Shown: positions 13,376-24,816, counted from the stretch's first letter. The stretch is DNA of 64,000 nucleotides from Cladophialophora immunda (GCF_000835495.1 NW_015622541.1:5580001-5644000), one strand, 5' to 3'. Notes: a model not told the origin generated them from the sequence alone. Made by a program: numbers and translations.

Positions 13376-15934
13376 ATGCCCAAACTCCATTTCGTGCAGG
13401 AATTGCCCGTGGGCTCGTCGAGGCGGGACAGGGAACTGGAGCGCGCAAAGGCCCGCGCCCACGCCGCGTCCGTGTCTTACCAGAGTCACCACCACCATCA
13501 GCACCGATCCCGCGATCTGGGATCTCGATCTCAATCGCAATCGCAGTCGCAATCTCACACTCAATTCCAACCTCAACTACCGACCGAGAAACCTGTCGCG
13601 CTGGACAGCGATGACAGGACCGACACTACCGGTGTTGGCGCTGGTGGCCGACGACAGCACCAGTTTGTCATCGGGTCGAACAATGACATTGGCCCGAGCC
13701 CGCCTTGGGACGACAGCGGCGGCGGCGGTGATGGCGGTGGTGGTGGTGGCGATGGTGGCAGTGCCTCATGTGCCTCGCAACACGGACTGCAGACGCCGCC
13801 CCAGTCGCCGCCGCAAGAAGGCGGCCCGGAACGAGACTCGAGCGGTGGGATAGCTAGTCTGCTCCGACCGTGGGCACCGTGGGCTGCAGACACGGTCGCA
13901 GACTCGATGTCTCGCCAAGCGCTGACGCCGCCCGACGTGAGTTGGGCCGAGAGTGGTGCTGGGGTTGGCGATGGCGACGGCGATGGCGACGGCGAGGGAA
14001 ATCCCAGCAGCGGCGAGGACATGGGCGACATTGATCCGGGTCTCGACTACGCATCGCTTGAAATTACAGGAGCGCCATCCTCATCTCCATATTCATATTC
14101 GTCCTCGTCCTTGTCCTCATCATCATCGTCGTCGTCCGCTCTCATCCTGCCACAGACAACGGCAACACGACATAGCATCTACCAAATCAATCCCCACGCC
14201 CACGCTCAGACGACAGCACCACATAATATCCCCTGGACCACGCCCGTCCGCCCGCCGCCCATTTCCATCTTCACCTCCCTCTCCACCTCCACCTCCACCT
14301 CCATCCCGCACGACCTGCTGGGCACGCGCGCCGACCCCTTCGACTGCATCCCGCGGCGGCACGCGGACGCGCCCTCGGTGGCCGCCGTGGTCGACTACCA
14401 CGCGCAGATCATGGCGCCCAACCACGCGCCCATCTACAAGATCTTCGACGTCACCAACGTCTACACGGGCTACTACTTCGAGCTGCTCGCCCACCCGGAC
14501 TTCCTGTACACGGGCGTCGCGAGCGTGCAGGCCGTGATTGACCACCTGAGGCGTGCGCCGGGCGCGGTCTCCACCACCACCACCACCACCACCACCACCT
14601 CGGGGCCGAGCGAGAATGTGCTCAGACACATTGGCACGGCGATGGTGAGGCTGAGGCGGAGGTTGGGACGGGTGCAGAAGGAGATGAGAGAGGAAGAGAG
14701 AGCCAAGAGGAGGAAGAAGGACATCAGCCCCGGTATTGACTTTGTGCCCGAGATTCGGCGTAGTCATGATGATGATGATGATGAGGTCCATGACCCCGCT
14801 AGCAAACCTGCGGCGAAACCCAAAGGCAACAACAACGAAACCCTCGCCGTCGACGACATGACCATCATGACGGTCCTGTTCCTTGCCGTGGTCACCCGCG
14901 CCATCAACGACCTGCCCTCGCACGAAATCCACAAGAGGACGCTCGCCTCCCTGGTCGCCGCGCGGGGGGGCCTCCAGAACCTGACCGGCCACGACGGCCT
15001 CGCGCGCTGCACGCTGATGCAGTGGGAGTCCTTCTGGGCCCTGAACACCGGGTCCAGCATCTTCCCGGAATCCCGCCCCACGTACCAGCCCGTGTATCCC
15101 CCGAGCCCTCCGATCCCCGCCTCCTCGCCGCTGGGACGGGAACTCGCCCTGCTGCCGCGCGGGTTTCAGGCCCTGGCGCACCACCGACGGCTCGCGCTCG
15201 ACGTCCTACAAGTCCTCTCCCGCACGGCGGAGGCGCACCTCGAGCAGATGCGGCACGGCACGATCGTCACGCCCAGTGACGTGTTCCGGACGAAGCCGCG
15301 CAAGTTCCGGGATTTCTGGGAGGCGTGCACGTGCTTGGGCGCGCCGGACGAAGCCGTACACCCTGGATTGGCCGGCGAGGACGGCGGCAGGGCGGACGAC
15401 GCAGCAGGAGAGGCGGCGGTGGTGACGATGCCGAATCTGGAGAAGATGATCGTGTTGGCCCTGCTGCTGTATTGTCTGCACACGTTCTCGCCCATGAGGG
15501 CCGTGACGGCCGTGTATAACGGGAGCCGAATGAAATTGACGACGGACGCGCCGAGACGAACCAGACGAAGTCCGCTGACAATGGCGTCCGTTCGCAATCC
15601 AGGGTTTCCCTCCCCACTCGATCGCGACGGGGATGTGGCGCGGGAGAGCGGTGCTCGGCACACGAGGATGGAGACGGAGCGCGACAAGATGGAGAGGGAA
15701 GAAGACGTCCTCCTCTGGGTGTGGTTCAATCTCGTCGATTCGTGGCGCGCCGCAAACGATACCTTACTCCCTCAGGGGCGGCAGATCATGCACGCGTTGA
15801 GACTCAGGTTCCCCGAAAGGACTGCGACGTGGGAAGAATGCGAGGGCGTCTTGACGGGCTTCTTTTGGAACGACGCGTTCATACGGCGGTGTCGCGCATT
15901 CTGGATCGTCAGCGAGCGAAAGGAGAATGGATGA
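13376..15934 (+). CDS. Fungal transcription-factor-like protein without zinc cluster
   Basis: A single exon of 852 residues. The start MPKLHFVQELP followed by a basic RRDRELERAKARAHAA stretch (residues about 15-31) is typical of a large Pezizomycotina family related to fungal-specific transcription factors but lacking an N-terminal Zn2Cys6 cluster. Residues 36-290 are low complexity (His, Ser/Gln, Gly/Asp). The conserved part runs from about 300 (DPFDCIPRRHA) to the end, with helical segments and a C-terminal block (ALRLRFPERTATWEECEGVL) well known in the family. Trinucleotide runs encode Thr and Asp tracts. It is likely nuclear; its targets are unknown. The convergent neighbour is a bZIP gene. 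The family is recognised from pattern; the molecular role is inferred. Confidence 0.8.
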   Translation: MPKLHFVQELPVGSSRRDRELERAKARAHAASVSYQSHHHHQHRSRDLGSRSQSQSQSQSHTQFQPQLPTEKPVALDSDDRTDTTGVGAGGRRQHQFVIGSNNDIGPSPPWDDSGGGGDGGGGGGDGGSASCASQHGLQTPPQSPPQEGGPERDSSGGIASLLRPWAPWAADTVADSMSRQALTPPDVSWAESGAGVGDGDGDGDGEGNPSSGEDMGDIDPGLDYASLEITGAPSSSPYSYSSSSLSSSSSSSSALILPQTTATRHSIYQINPHAHAQTTAPHNIPWTTPVRPPPISIFTSLSTSTSTSIPHDLLGTRADPFDCIPRRHADAPSVAAVVDYHAQIMAPNHAPIYKIFDVTNVYTGYYFELLAHPDFLYTGVASVQAVIDHLRRAPGAVSTTTTTTTTTSGPSENVLRHIGTAMVRLRRRLGRVQKEMREEERAKRRKKDISPGIDFVPEIRRSHDDDDDEVHDPASKPAAKPKGNNNETLAVDDMTIMTVLFLAVVTRAINDLPSHEIHKRTLASLVAARGGLQNLTGHDGLARCTLMQWESFWALNTGSSIFPESRPTYQPVYPPSPPIPASSPLGRELALLPRGFQALAHHRRLALDVLQVLSRTAEAHLEQMRHGTIVTPSDVFRTKPRKFRDFWEACTCLGAPDEAVHPGLAGEDGGRADDAAGEAAVVTMPNLEKMIVLALLLYCLHTFSPMRAVTAVYNGSRMKLTTDAPRRTRRSPLTMASVRNPGFPSPLDRDGDVARESGARHTRMETERDKMEREEDVLLWVWFNLVDSWRAANDTLLPQGRQIMHALRLRFPERTATWEECEGVLTGFFWNDAFIRRCRAFWIVSERKENG
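14571..14599 (+). repeat. (ACC)n microsatellite in coding sequence
   Basis: Nine or more tandem ACC/CAC units encode a threonine run in the TF-like protein. Such in-frame triplet repeats can vary in length between strains without breaking the frame. Confidence 0.9.
14766..14784 (+). repeat. (GAT)n run in coding sequence
   Basis: Short tandem GAT units encode an aspartate run (HDDDDDE) in the TF-like protein. Confidence 0.85.
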
Positions 15935-16234
15935 TCCTCGCATCTGTCGCTTGACGGATATGTCTGAAATCACTGGACCTTTTATGCGGGCCCGCATCTC
16001 GCGAAGTTCAAAGACCTTGAGCATTTTATGCCGTGTCTGGCTCAGAGTACATACATCGATGCCGACTACTCACTTATCGGAGATTCCAACATGTGCGTCT
16101 GTTCGTCGTTAGTCTCAGCCCTTAGTGGCCATCCTCGATGTTGTCAGGCATCAAGTACATGGTGAAGGATATTCAAACGATCTCCACTCCTGACCAACCC
16201 CCTCGCAGCGGCGCTGAGCATTCATCAACCGCTC
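15935..16234. other. Convergent 3' intergenic region
   Basis: Tail-to-tail spacer of 300 bp between the TF-like gene and the bZIP gene. It should hold both terminators; no gene is seen. Confidence 0.5.
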
Positions 16235-18034
16235 TCAGAAAATCAGGTTCGGGTAGCCCTCCATCGATTCAGCATGATATGCAGATGCAAAGTCCGCCTC
16301 ACTAATCGCACCATACGCGAAAGCATCGAGCGCCATGATCGGGTTGAAGTCTGCTGGGTTGTATGCATGGGGATTTAAAGACGGCCCATGATGGTGAGAC
16401 TGCTGCCGGTGCTGTTCCTGGTGGTGGTGGAGATGGTGGTGCTGTTGCTGAGGTGTCTGAACAACATGCGCATGCAGGTTCTCAACGGGGATAAATTGGC
16501 TGCCTGCTGGAGGTGGCTTGACTTCTTCCTCTTCCTCCTCGATGACGTAGCCCGTCTGGGCTTGGGTTGTATTCGGCGACGGGGTCGGTGGAAGTAACTT
16601 CGCCTTCTGTGCGTGGTTCTGCACCGGAGCAGGCATCATGCCGCCTGCTGGCGAACATGGGGACTGAGGGATATGGTTGAACGATGGCATGTCGCTATAC
16701 AGCTCGGGGAACCTCTGAAAGATATCTGGGCCCATTGTCCAACACTTGATGTCGGTCAGTCGCTGATCAAACACCGGGGAGAACTTGTACAGCCCCGTCT
16801 CGATTTCTCGGGTATAGCAGTCTCGGAATTCATAGGGCCATAGAATCCGAAAGGACTTGCAGAATAAATGCCAAAAATCGTTGCCGCAATAGTCGTGTTC
16901 GTTGAAGATGAAACGTTCCCGCACGCCGGGCCACGCGAAGTAGTCGATTGCGTAGGAATGGGCGATCTTCTGGGACGGGCGACGCATGTACCACGGCGGG
17001 AGCCGTGCATAGCGATCAAAGGTTGAGGCCGTGTGGAATTGTAACAGAGTGTGCATTGCTCGCATGATGGCGAGCCGTTCGGTGTTGGGGCACATGGCGA
17101 ACAGGGTCTCGTCGATCCGGCGCAGGATTTTCCATGACGGGTGCAAGGGGGCTCGCTTTGCAACGGCATCCCAGCCCTCGATCAATGCACGGATTGGGAC
17201 GTCGTCGCACAGATCGTCGGATTCCGGGGCCACTTCTTCATTCCAATCGAAACGCTCGCTCAGCACTTCGTTTGCGTAGCGCCAGTAGTTTCCCCGCCAG
17301 ACGGAACGACGGCCGTGGCCACGATCGTGGCAGCTGTTGCAGGAGCAGGACCGTCGCGGGACGGCCCAGTTGTCGTTCCAGTTGCACGGCATCGGGTTCG
17401 GCTCGGTCACGCCCTTGGCCTGCACCATGACTTGGGTGGGAGAATGGGTTCCGTCGGACTGCAAGGGCACCACTTCGGGAGCAAAGAGAAGATCTTGAGA
17501 CTGCAACGGCAGGCTTGGTGTTGGCGAGAAAGTGGCGAGGTCGAAGTTCCTCGCTGGACTGGTTCCTGATTGTATATCGACAGGTTCGGGTGGGAAGGGG
17601 AGAGGGGCGTCGTCTCGGCTAGGAGTGCTAGAACTCCGCTCGACACTTGCCTCTTCAAACGCCATCTTGGCCATAAACACTGTACTCTTGTCATCCACCT
17701 CTTCGTCCATCGGTTTGGGTGGCTTGTGCGTGTCCATGGCCTTTTGGATGTCCTTCAAGGTCTTGGCCATCAGATCTCTCTCCAATTCCACCTCTTTCAA
17801 TTGCTTCAACAGGGTGGCGACCTGACCGCTGGAGTCCTGGCGTCGGAAATCCTCCACGAGCCCTTCGAGGTAGGCGATGCGGGACTTTGTCCGTTCTCGA
17901 GCTTGACGCTGGCATCGTCGGTCGATTTCCCGCTTCTTCAAGCGGCGGGACGAGACGCCTTGGGTGTCGTGGGTGTCGGGAGGTTGAGCAGCAGCACCGC
18001 CTCCCTGGGTGAGGGTGGGAGTATGCGTAGCCAT
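16235..18034 (-). CDS. bZIP transcription factor, DUF3425 type
   Basis: A single exon of 599 residues. The basic region at residues about 29-52 (RRLKKREIDRRCQRQARERT) is followed by a leucine-rich coiled coil to about 100. The usual basic-region asparagine is Asp here (D-x7-R), as I recall for this fungal subgroup. The middle (about 260-440) matches the DUF3425 C-terminal domain of fungal bZIPs: HPSWKILRRIDETLF, then ERLAIMRAMHTLL, then a WPYEFRDCYTR block. The tail is rich in His and Gln (HHHLHHHQEQ). Expected to be a nuclear DNA-binding regulator; its targets cannot be told from the sequence. A long 1.7-kb upstream region, shared with a divergent hydrolase gene, fits a regulated gene. Confidence 0.88.
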   Translation of the reverse strand: MATHTPTLTQGGGAAAQPPDTHDTQGVSSRRLKKREIDRRCQRQARERTKSRIAYLEGLVEDFRRQDSSGQVATLLKQLKEVELERDLMAKTLKDIQKAMDTHKPPKPMDEEVDDKSTVFMAKMAFEEASVERSSSTPSRDDAPLPFPPEPVDIQSGTSPARNFDLATFSPTPSLPLQSQDLLFAPEVVPLQSDGTHSPTQVMVQAKGVTEPNPMPCNWNDNWAVPRRSCSCNSCHDRGHGRRSVWRGNYWRYANEVLSERFDWNEEVAPESDDLCDDVPIRALIEGWDAVAKRAPLHPSWKILRRIDETLFAMCPNTERLAIMRAMHTLLQFHTASTFDRYARLPPWYMRRPSQKIAHSYAIDYFAWPGVRERFIFNEHDYCGNDFWHLFCKSFRILWPYEFRDCYTREIETGLYKFSPVFDQRLTDIKCWTMGPDIFQRFPELYSDMPSFNHIPQSPCSPAGGMMPAPVQNHAQKAKLLPPTPSPNTTQAQTGYVIEEEEEEVKPPPAGSQFIPVENLHAHVVQTPQQQHHHLHHHQEQHRQQSHHHGPSLNPHAYNPADFNPIMALDAFAYGAISEADFASAYHAESMEGYPNLIF

Positions 18035-19726
18035 GGCGAGGGCTGGTGGGTTGTTGTTAGGAAGACTGGCGCATGGCGACTTGAAGGAGGGATGTTGAGG
18101 TGAAAAGGACGAGGATGGGGAGGGACGTCGGCGGCGATGACCCAGCGAGCCAGAGCCAGACCAAGGATGAGGCTTCCTTTCTGTGAAGTTAATTTCTTAC
18201 TAACGCTGTTCCAAACATGAGCATCTCACGCGGAACCGCACCCCCAAGGTGACCGTGTCTTGTCACTGGCCAAGGGCGCCGGGTTCGGGGTTGCGGGGTA
18301 CCAGTAAGACTGGGAAGAATGGGCACCCCCGGTGCCTTGGAACAGGTGCCACCAGGTGCCCGGCGAGTGGCAGAGCCCCCTTTGGATTTAGTTAAACTCT
18401 CCCTTAAAACAGGGCACTCACTAGGTGTCATTCCGTCATGCCTAGGCAATTGCCACATTCACCCCCCCTCCCCTCTCTCCCCCCAGGCAAAAGGTGAAAT
18501 TTCGGAGCCTGTGACCTCGCAGCCCAGATTTCCCCCAGACGGGCCTCATCTCATGCCCCAGAGAGAGGATACGAGATTCAGGTGTTCCTTCTGCCGCCAA
18601 GCAGCCATTCAGCATCAAGCGATGGGCCTCGATTCCCGGGCTACTTTGGAGGCTAGAAAACCAGCATCTTGGTCTCATTGGCTTTCGGGGAGATGGGGAT
18701 GCCTGTTTCCAGCAAGGGTTGAGCCCGCTGTGACTAGTAGTAGTTTGGCTGTGACGACGACGTCTCTGTTCGGGGATCACGACATGGAGATGGTTGACAA
18801 TCCGGAAGTGCATTGGAGGCTGAAATCCTTGCTCTGCTGAACCCCACGAGCACCATCCGAAGTGCTTGATTGCCCTAGAGTGACCCGTAACCTCCTCGTC
18901 CCGTCAGCCCGCGAGGTCTGATGGGTGGGGAGCGAGCAAGCGAATGCCATTCCTGTGATTGAGGGATCTGACGACAAACAGCCACTTCAGCTCACTATTC
19001 GTCCTATACTCGTCCTACCCGCGACCCGGACCGATGTGACGGCTTTGGAAGAGGACGACAAAGTGGTGGCGCTCTAGGCTAGTCCAGGAATTGTTTGTGA
19101 CGTGGAAAATGCCTCCGATGGCCCAGCTGCCTCAACTTCAGGGGCCGCGGGCTGCATTGACCCAGAGCTCTGTCGACCCTTGTGATTGTCGCAAGGATAC
19201 ATTCCCAGCCCTGCTGCACCTTCTGAGGAGCGTACCTTGACCTGTTTTCTCCTGTGGTTCAGCTTCGTTCTCAAAAACGCGGGGGCAATCCTAGTATATC
19301 TCCATCCTCTACGCCACAGACAAAGACTTTACCTTCCAGAAATGGCCATCATGTTTATGTTTGTTTTGCACATTGTATCTTTTTGGGTAGCGAGTTGAAT
19401 CTACCAAGGCCATGCTCGGCTAGCTTACTGCTTTGGGAGGAAGATACAAGGCCGGCTATGGAGGCCTCTCATTGGTGGCCTTGCGGGCCTCAACTGCCCA
19501 TTGCGTGCTCCGGTCCATCAGCATTAATAATGAAACCATCAACGTATCTCGTACTCGGTACTCCGACTCGTCCCCTCCGAGCCCCTCCTCCAGTACCGAC
19601 TACATATTTCGTGTGGATCTGTTCGTTGCTTCCTGTCCGTCGTCTCATTGCGCTACAATCCAGATAAGGTTCCCATTGTGCGTGTCCGCTCCTCGATTAA
19701 TATTCCTCCAGATACATACCTCCACA
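18035..19726. promoter_or_regulatory. Long divergent intergenic region, bZIP/hydrolase
   Basis: About 1.7 kb with no supported gene; ORFs are short and unlike proteins. It must hold the promoters of the bZIP (minus) and the dienelactone hydrolase (plus). The 18470-18490 stretch is a C-rich run. No site can be assigned to a named factor. Confidence 0.4.
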
Positions 19727-20744
19727 ATGTCCCTGTCCACCTGCTGCGTGACTGGCTTTCGATGGGATGGCACTCCCAAAGGCCAGGAAGCCACCCTCGC
19801 CAACAACAAGGCCTATGTAACCGGCTCCAACAAGGATGCCGCAGTTCTTATGGTCCACGACATTTTCGGCTGGTCTTTGACCAATGCTCGACTGCTGGCT
19901 GATCACTATGCCGAGGAAGCAGACGTGACTGTCTATTTACCTGATTTGTATGTACCTGAATGGCCGGAACCAAGCCGTTGCATGAGCACATGTTGCCCCT
20001 ACATCCAGCGCTTTCCTCTGGCGCATGGTCGAGAGCTGCTAGCTTCGTTCGAGAGAGTTTGCTGACGGACTGCCTCTTCTTGATCCTCCGCTCCAGCTTC
20101 GCCGGCGAGGTCGTCACTCCTGATCGCCTCTTTGGGACCGGCGAGCATGCAAAGAGTGAACCGTTTAATATTATGGAATTCCTGGGCCGCCACAGCAAGG
20201 ACATCCGGCAGCCGGAAATCTTTGCCTGTGCCACCGCCCTGAAAAAGGACCTGGGGTTTAAGAAGGTCGGCACAATTGGCTTCTGCTATGGCGGTTGGGC
20301 CGTCTTTCGACTGGGTGCCAAAGGTCAGTTTAGGATATTTTCCTTCTGAGAAGCTTTTATTACCTGCTACGTGGTGACGCCGACTGAACTGCTGGACTGT
20401 CTTGATCCGAGACTGACAAACATGGTATGGACTAAACAGGTAACGACCTCGTCGACTGCATCTCAACAGCCCACCCGTCCTTGCTCGAGAAAGCAGAGAT
20501 CGACGCCGTCGGTGTCCCGGTTCAGCTGCTGGCACCAGAGGAAGATCCCACCTTTACTCCCGAACTCAAAGAGTATTCTCTCAAGGTGCTGCCCACGTTG
20601 AACATCGACTACGACTACCAATATTTTGCCGGATTAGTTCATGGCTTTGCGACACGCGGCGATACCAGCAACCCGACCCAGAAAAAGGGCCTGGAAAGAG
20701 CCAAGAATGCCGCTGTGTCTTGGTTCCGAGAATATCTGCACTGA
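19727..20744 (+). CDS. Dienelactone hydrolase family protein
   Basis: Alpha/beta-hydrolase of the dienelactone hydrolase family, whose founding members hydrolyse dienelactone in the chlorocatechol pathway; many fungal members have unknown substrates. Exons 19727-19947, 20097-20323 and 20440-20744 give 250 residues, the usual size. The Cys nucleophile lies in GFCYGGWAVF, the acid is likely the Asp in LLAPEEDPTF, and the histidine is in LVHGFATRGD. The first splice makes PDF-FAGEVV and the second AKG-NDLVD, both matching the family. Introns are 149 and 116 nt, longer than most here. Probably cytosolic (no signal peptide). The first intron sits between two well-conserved blocks, so the model is sound. 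Confidence 0.92.
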
Positions 20745-23311
20745 TGCCGTCGGTGACTTAGAGCCGACTTTTCATTTACTGTGGAGAGCGTCTTACTGCT
20801 GCTGCCACGCCCACTCCTTTGGCATTTGCGCAGAATCCAGAACTCCAACGATATGGGCATTGCTCGACTCGGGCTGACGAGGAACAAGGCTCCGGGGGTT
20901 GGAAGGTCTCCAAGTCGACTTCAGGAAGGGGGAGACCTGTTTTGTACGTTGCAGTTGGTATCTTGTCTTTTCTGGAAAGTTTCCGGTTGGCGACCACCTC
21001 CGGCCATCGAAGCAGTCGAAGATAAACGACTGCTGTAGTCTCCGTTATCTACTTTGCAGTGCTTTTGTGCAGAGAATAATTACCGTCTCTACGTAACTTA
21101 TCATTTGGCCTCCCGACGCTGTCCCGTCGGGTATTTGAAACCGGTCGATTCGCTATCCTGACGCCTTTTAATGCTTGATATTACGAGACTTGCCTCCAGG
21201 GCTTCTTCGCAGGTGGATATGCAACCAATTGTTCACACCTCTTGGTCCGAGCCAGAGCAACTGTATGCCACCGTCCACGTCCACGTCCACGTCGCAGAGA
21301 CATGCTCAACATCACCATCCATGGAACCTTCAAGCCCCTGATTGGACTAGGCGAGCCTCATTTTTCGACTGATTCTCACTGGCGCCTAAGAGCTTCATGG
21401 CGGCGCCCTAAATATGGCATGATGGGCCGGTTCTTCCAAGGCAGCGATCAGCTCGACGCGAGATTATACCCAGGGTATCTCGATTCCCAAGCAAAACAAA
21501 GAATAGGAACTCGCAACATTGGCATCAATGTCGTCGACGACAACAAAGGCGTATCCAGGACCCGGTCGAACCGCCGGAGGTCTTCCAGGGAGGTCAAGCA
21601 GCAGCTAACCCTGCGTAAGCCGTCGAGCAACGAGCAAATTGGGAGGGATATTGGGAGCATTCGAGGAGATATCGGGGATAGTGATGATGATAGATTGCGA
21701 GGGACTCTCAGGCTCTTGGGATAGTGTAGCTGGACTAAACGGTATTGCACGCCTTGACCAGAATAGAGAGTGAATAGAACGACGAGCATGAGAACATGAG
21801 AGGAGGATCTAGTCCCTGTGAAAGACGCTGTAGCCAAAAGAAAAAGGGAGAAGACTATTTAGGTTTCCGAGGAGCTCGAAATCATATCGATATCAATTTA
21901 ATGGCTTCTCTTTCTTGTCCTCGATTTCTTCTTTTCGCCCCTTGCTTCAGCTTTCGTACGTCTCGTCAATATAGATGCTTTCCACTTACTGCCAGACAAC
22001 CTCGTGCCAGAGCCAGTAGGATATGGCTCGTAGGCAAAGGATGCCACCGCGCAGGACGTATCGTGCAGGGATATATGAAAAGATCCTTCTTTGACCAAAT
22101 CACCTAGAATGCATGACGACCTGGGCTGGAACCGCGGGGTCGGACGGAGCTCGTTGACGAAGAAGGAGGGGAGGGTTGACTCTGGCCGGTTGTCAGCTCC
22201 AAGATCACGGCCGAGATGGATGGATAGATAGACATGTGGAAGGCCATGGACACCGTACATGCAGAGAGGAGGGAAAGGGGCACGTAGAGCTAGTGTTCGA
22301 GTCCGATGACTCGTTTTCGACCTGTACCATTTCTTTGCCTCGCAGGGAAAGGGAAAAAGGAAAAGAGAGAGAAAAAAAAAGGGTGAAAGAAAGGACCTCT
22401 CCCACGAGAGGGACGGATCAGGTACCTAGGTAGTTAGTTAGAGGCATACTTCCCCTTCCTTCTCGAGACTGGACCAAAAAATCCAAGCAAACAACACAGC
22501 ATCAAACACTAATCAACGCCCTTCCCTCGACACGAGACATCTGCGTGAAAGAACCCCCACAACTTCCACGACCACGACCAAGACTATTTTCCTTTGGCTG
22601 CTCCATAACCCGCTTGAATCCAAGTGCGCTGGGCTGGCAAGTCTGTTGTGTCGTGGCAAGTTCCTCCACCATCTATCAAACATGACACACTACAGGACTG
22701 GGTCAGGGATGGCAAAAAGCATAATGCGAATAGGGAGAGATGGAAATACACACGTGTGGGGCGGAAGCTGGCCGAGACAACCAGTGTTTGCATTGCAAGA
22801 CCGACGGGATCAGCTACGAAAACGCCGGCGTCGAGCTTCCAAGGGTGGTCCAGCATTAGGGCAAAGCGGTTGACAGGATATGAATGCGTAGGGGAGGAGA
22901 GGAAGAGTACGAGGGACAGAAAGAAGGAAAAGTAACAACGTTCTGGCTGCTTCTGGGTTGATGACCCTGCCAAATCTGGACGCATACAAGTAGGAGAGAG
23001 GGAAAGCAAACATACACCATTCCTTCGAACGTTCTGTCGTCCATTCCAGCACTCGAGCCAGCTGTCCTGTATGTATCAATGCGATGATATCCCCATGCTC
23101 AGATGTCCCGTTGAGCAAATGCCCCGTCTGTGCCCCATGTCGCCATCGCTTTGCTATGCTTCGCCGCGGAAATGATCTGCAGTATACCCTTGAGAGCAAT
23201 GCATTGGACTATCCATATGCCTGCGATATCCCACTCTCACGACAATCTGTGTAAAAAAGGTTCAAAAAGGAGCGAGTATCCGTGTAGACAAAGGGAAAGC
23301 CATCTTGTTGT
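20745..23311. other. Long convergent intergenic region
   Basis: About 2.6 kb between two gene 3' ends. The only ATG-started ORF of note is 21302-21724 (plus, 140 residues), which has no recognisable domain. Many other open frames here lack an ATG. A purine-rich tract lies at 22344-22395. An unrecognised or noncoding transcript is possible but not shown. Confidence 0.4.
22344..22395 (+). repeat. Purine-rich tract
   Basis: About 52 nt that are almost wholly A and G, with a single T. Low complexity; possibly a leader-type pyrimidine tract on the other strand, but no gene begins next to it. Confidence 0.8.
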
Positions 23312-24816
23312 CTAGCGTCTGCGTTGGACAGTCTGCCAACCATCAGAGTCGGTCCCCTTCCTGGCACGGATACCAACTCCTGGCACAAATTTTGCAGCAT
23401 TCGGGTTGTAGGAACGACAACTTGATCCAGACTTTCCACTGTTGCTGCGATCTCGGGGACCTGATCCGGGATAAGGAATTTGGGTAATCAAGTTCATGGG
23501 ACGTTCGCAGGGGTCGTGAGAAAACCCAACCTGGACCTCCTGGTAGGGTCCTGGCCTCCTCGATCGACGAAGAAACTCGTCTCTGACAATTCGGGCAATG
23601 ACAGTAGATGAAAAAACCGCAGTAGCTGAGGAGTAGAGGTCAGACCAGCAAGAAGGTGGAAGGTTGGCGCCGACTTACCATTCCCGGTATTAAACAGCCA
23701 TACCAACTCGACATTATGTCGACCGACAAGCTCGGTCAGGTCCCTCTTGAATCTCTCCTCAGTCAGGCCATTGGTGAATAATTGTTGACGAGCAAAGGTC
23801 AAGCGACGGCGCTCGTTGGTCGGGGGTTGCATTCGAACAAGGTCCTCGTTCTCCGGGTATGGCTCGCCATACTTGACCTCATGGCCTTTTCCGAACAAGC
23901 CACAGCCATAGTCATGGACTGCTTCGGCTTCTTCGTTCATGAAGATCATGGCTGCGCCGGCGTACTGGAAGATGACACAGACGGCCTCATATTGCTCCAC
24001 GTATGCCATGGAAAAAATGGCCCCGGTGCTGATTCGTTCCGTCACCATGCTCAAGGGCTTATCTTTGGACCAGCCATAGATCCAGAGGCAACGGAAGTCC
24101 TCCTCCCGCGGCTGACCCTTGTTCGAGGCTTGCTCGGTGATGTGTCGCTTTAATCCGTCCGATGGTCCAAACTTGACCAAACGATTGTTGCTTGGGATGT
24201 CGGTCGCAGCAACCGCTGCCCAAGTGGAGGAAGTATTGGATCTTGCAGCAGGACGGCCTGCACTGCCATTTTGGGGGAGAAGTTGAGTTTTGGTGACAGG
24301 GAGAGAGTTCATGTGGAATTTCTCAATGGACCAAGGAGCCGTGGTATGATTGAACGTGTCAAGCATGGAGTGGACGTCTCGTGCGATGCCATTCGCTGCT
24401 TCATTTTCACCTTCGCCTCGCAGCTGTTCCATGATTAGTCCAGCGCGCTGCAACATGGGAACAGCCGTTCCTTACATGCTCCACCACCCTGTTCAAGTGG
24501 CTCAGGGCATCCGCCATAACATCGCTGACATGAAGAGGGTCGTTTCCGATTGCCATCATGTCCTGTGTTGATGCCTGATTAGTACGGTTTCGCCTTCGCC
24601 TCGCGCGGGACTTGGAGGGAACGGGGATGGGCGAAGTCGAGGGATGTGTTCAAGGGTAGGAGGGAGGGGGGGTGGTCAACGAACTTCAGAGTCTTCGCTA
24701 CTGGCGTCACTGTAGATGAGAGAAGGAGAGTAGAGGAGGTGGTTGGAGGGGTGGCCGAGGCTGCGCCAGGTTGGGCTGGAGGTGGTCGAGGAGGAGGAAT
24801 ATCTGGAGAGCATCAT
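23312..24816 (-). CDS. Conserved fungal protein of unknown function, RRM-like
   Basis: Four exons on the minus strand: 24816-24685, 24562-24476, 24423-23679 and 23625-23312, about 425 residues. The introns have textbook signals: TACTAAT branch before the first acceptor, GTAAGG with ACTAAT (52 nt) for the second, and GTAAGT with CTCCTCAG for the third. Each junction keeps frame. The central part (FRCLWIYGWSKDKPL, then GAIFSMAYVEQYEAVCVIFQ, then GCGLFGKGHEVKYGEPYP) has the beta-alpha-beta spacing of an RRM and then a strongly patterned NERRRLTFARQQLF block. I believe it is a conserved family in filamentous ascomycetes, but I cannot name a function. The C-terminus is basic (GVGIRARKGTDSDGW). The first ATG is uncertain; the frame is open upstream of 24816 without an ATG. 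Confidence 0.75.

Noticed and set aside
14123..15184. 353-codon minus-strand ORF opposite the TF-like gene
   Set aside because: It is antisense to a GC-rich coding sequence, has low-complexity Gly/Arg content and matches no family; a shadow of the plus-strand gene.
21302..21724. 140-codon ATG ORF as a gene
   Set aside because: No family features, ordinary composition, and open frame could be chance. Left as a remark in the intergenic entry.
24448..24475. 28-nt intron (GTAAGG to TTGCAG) in the orphan gene
   Set aside because: Too short for a spliceosomal intron. A 52-nt intron with the same donor and an ACTAAT branch site (24424-24475) also keeps frame and is typical.
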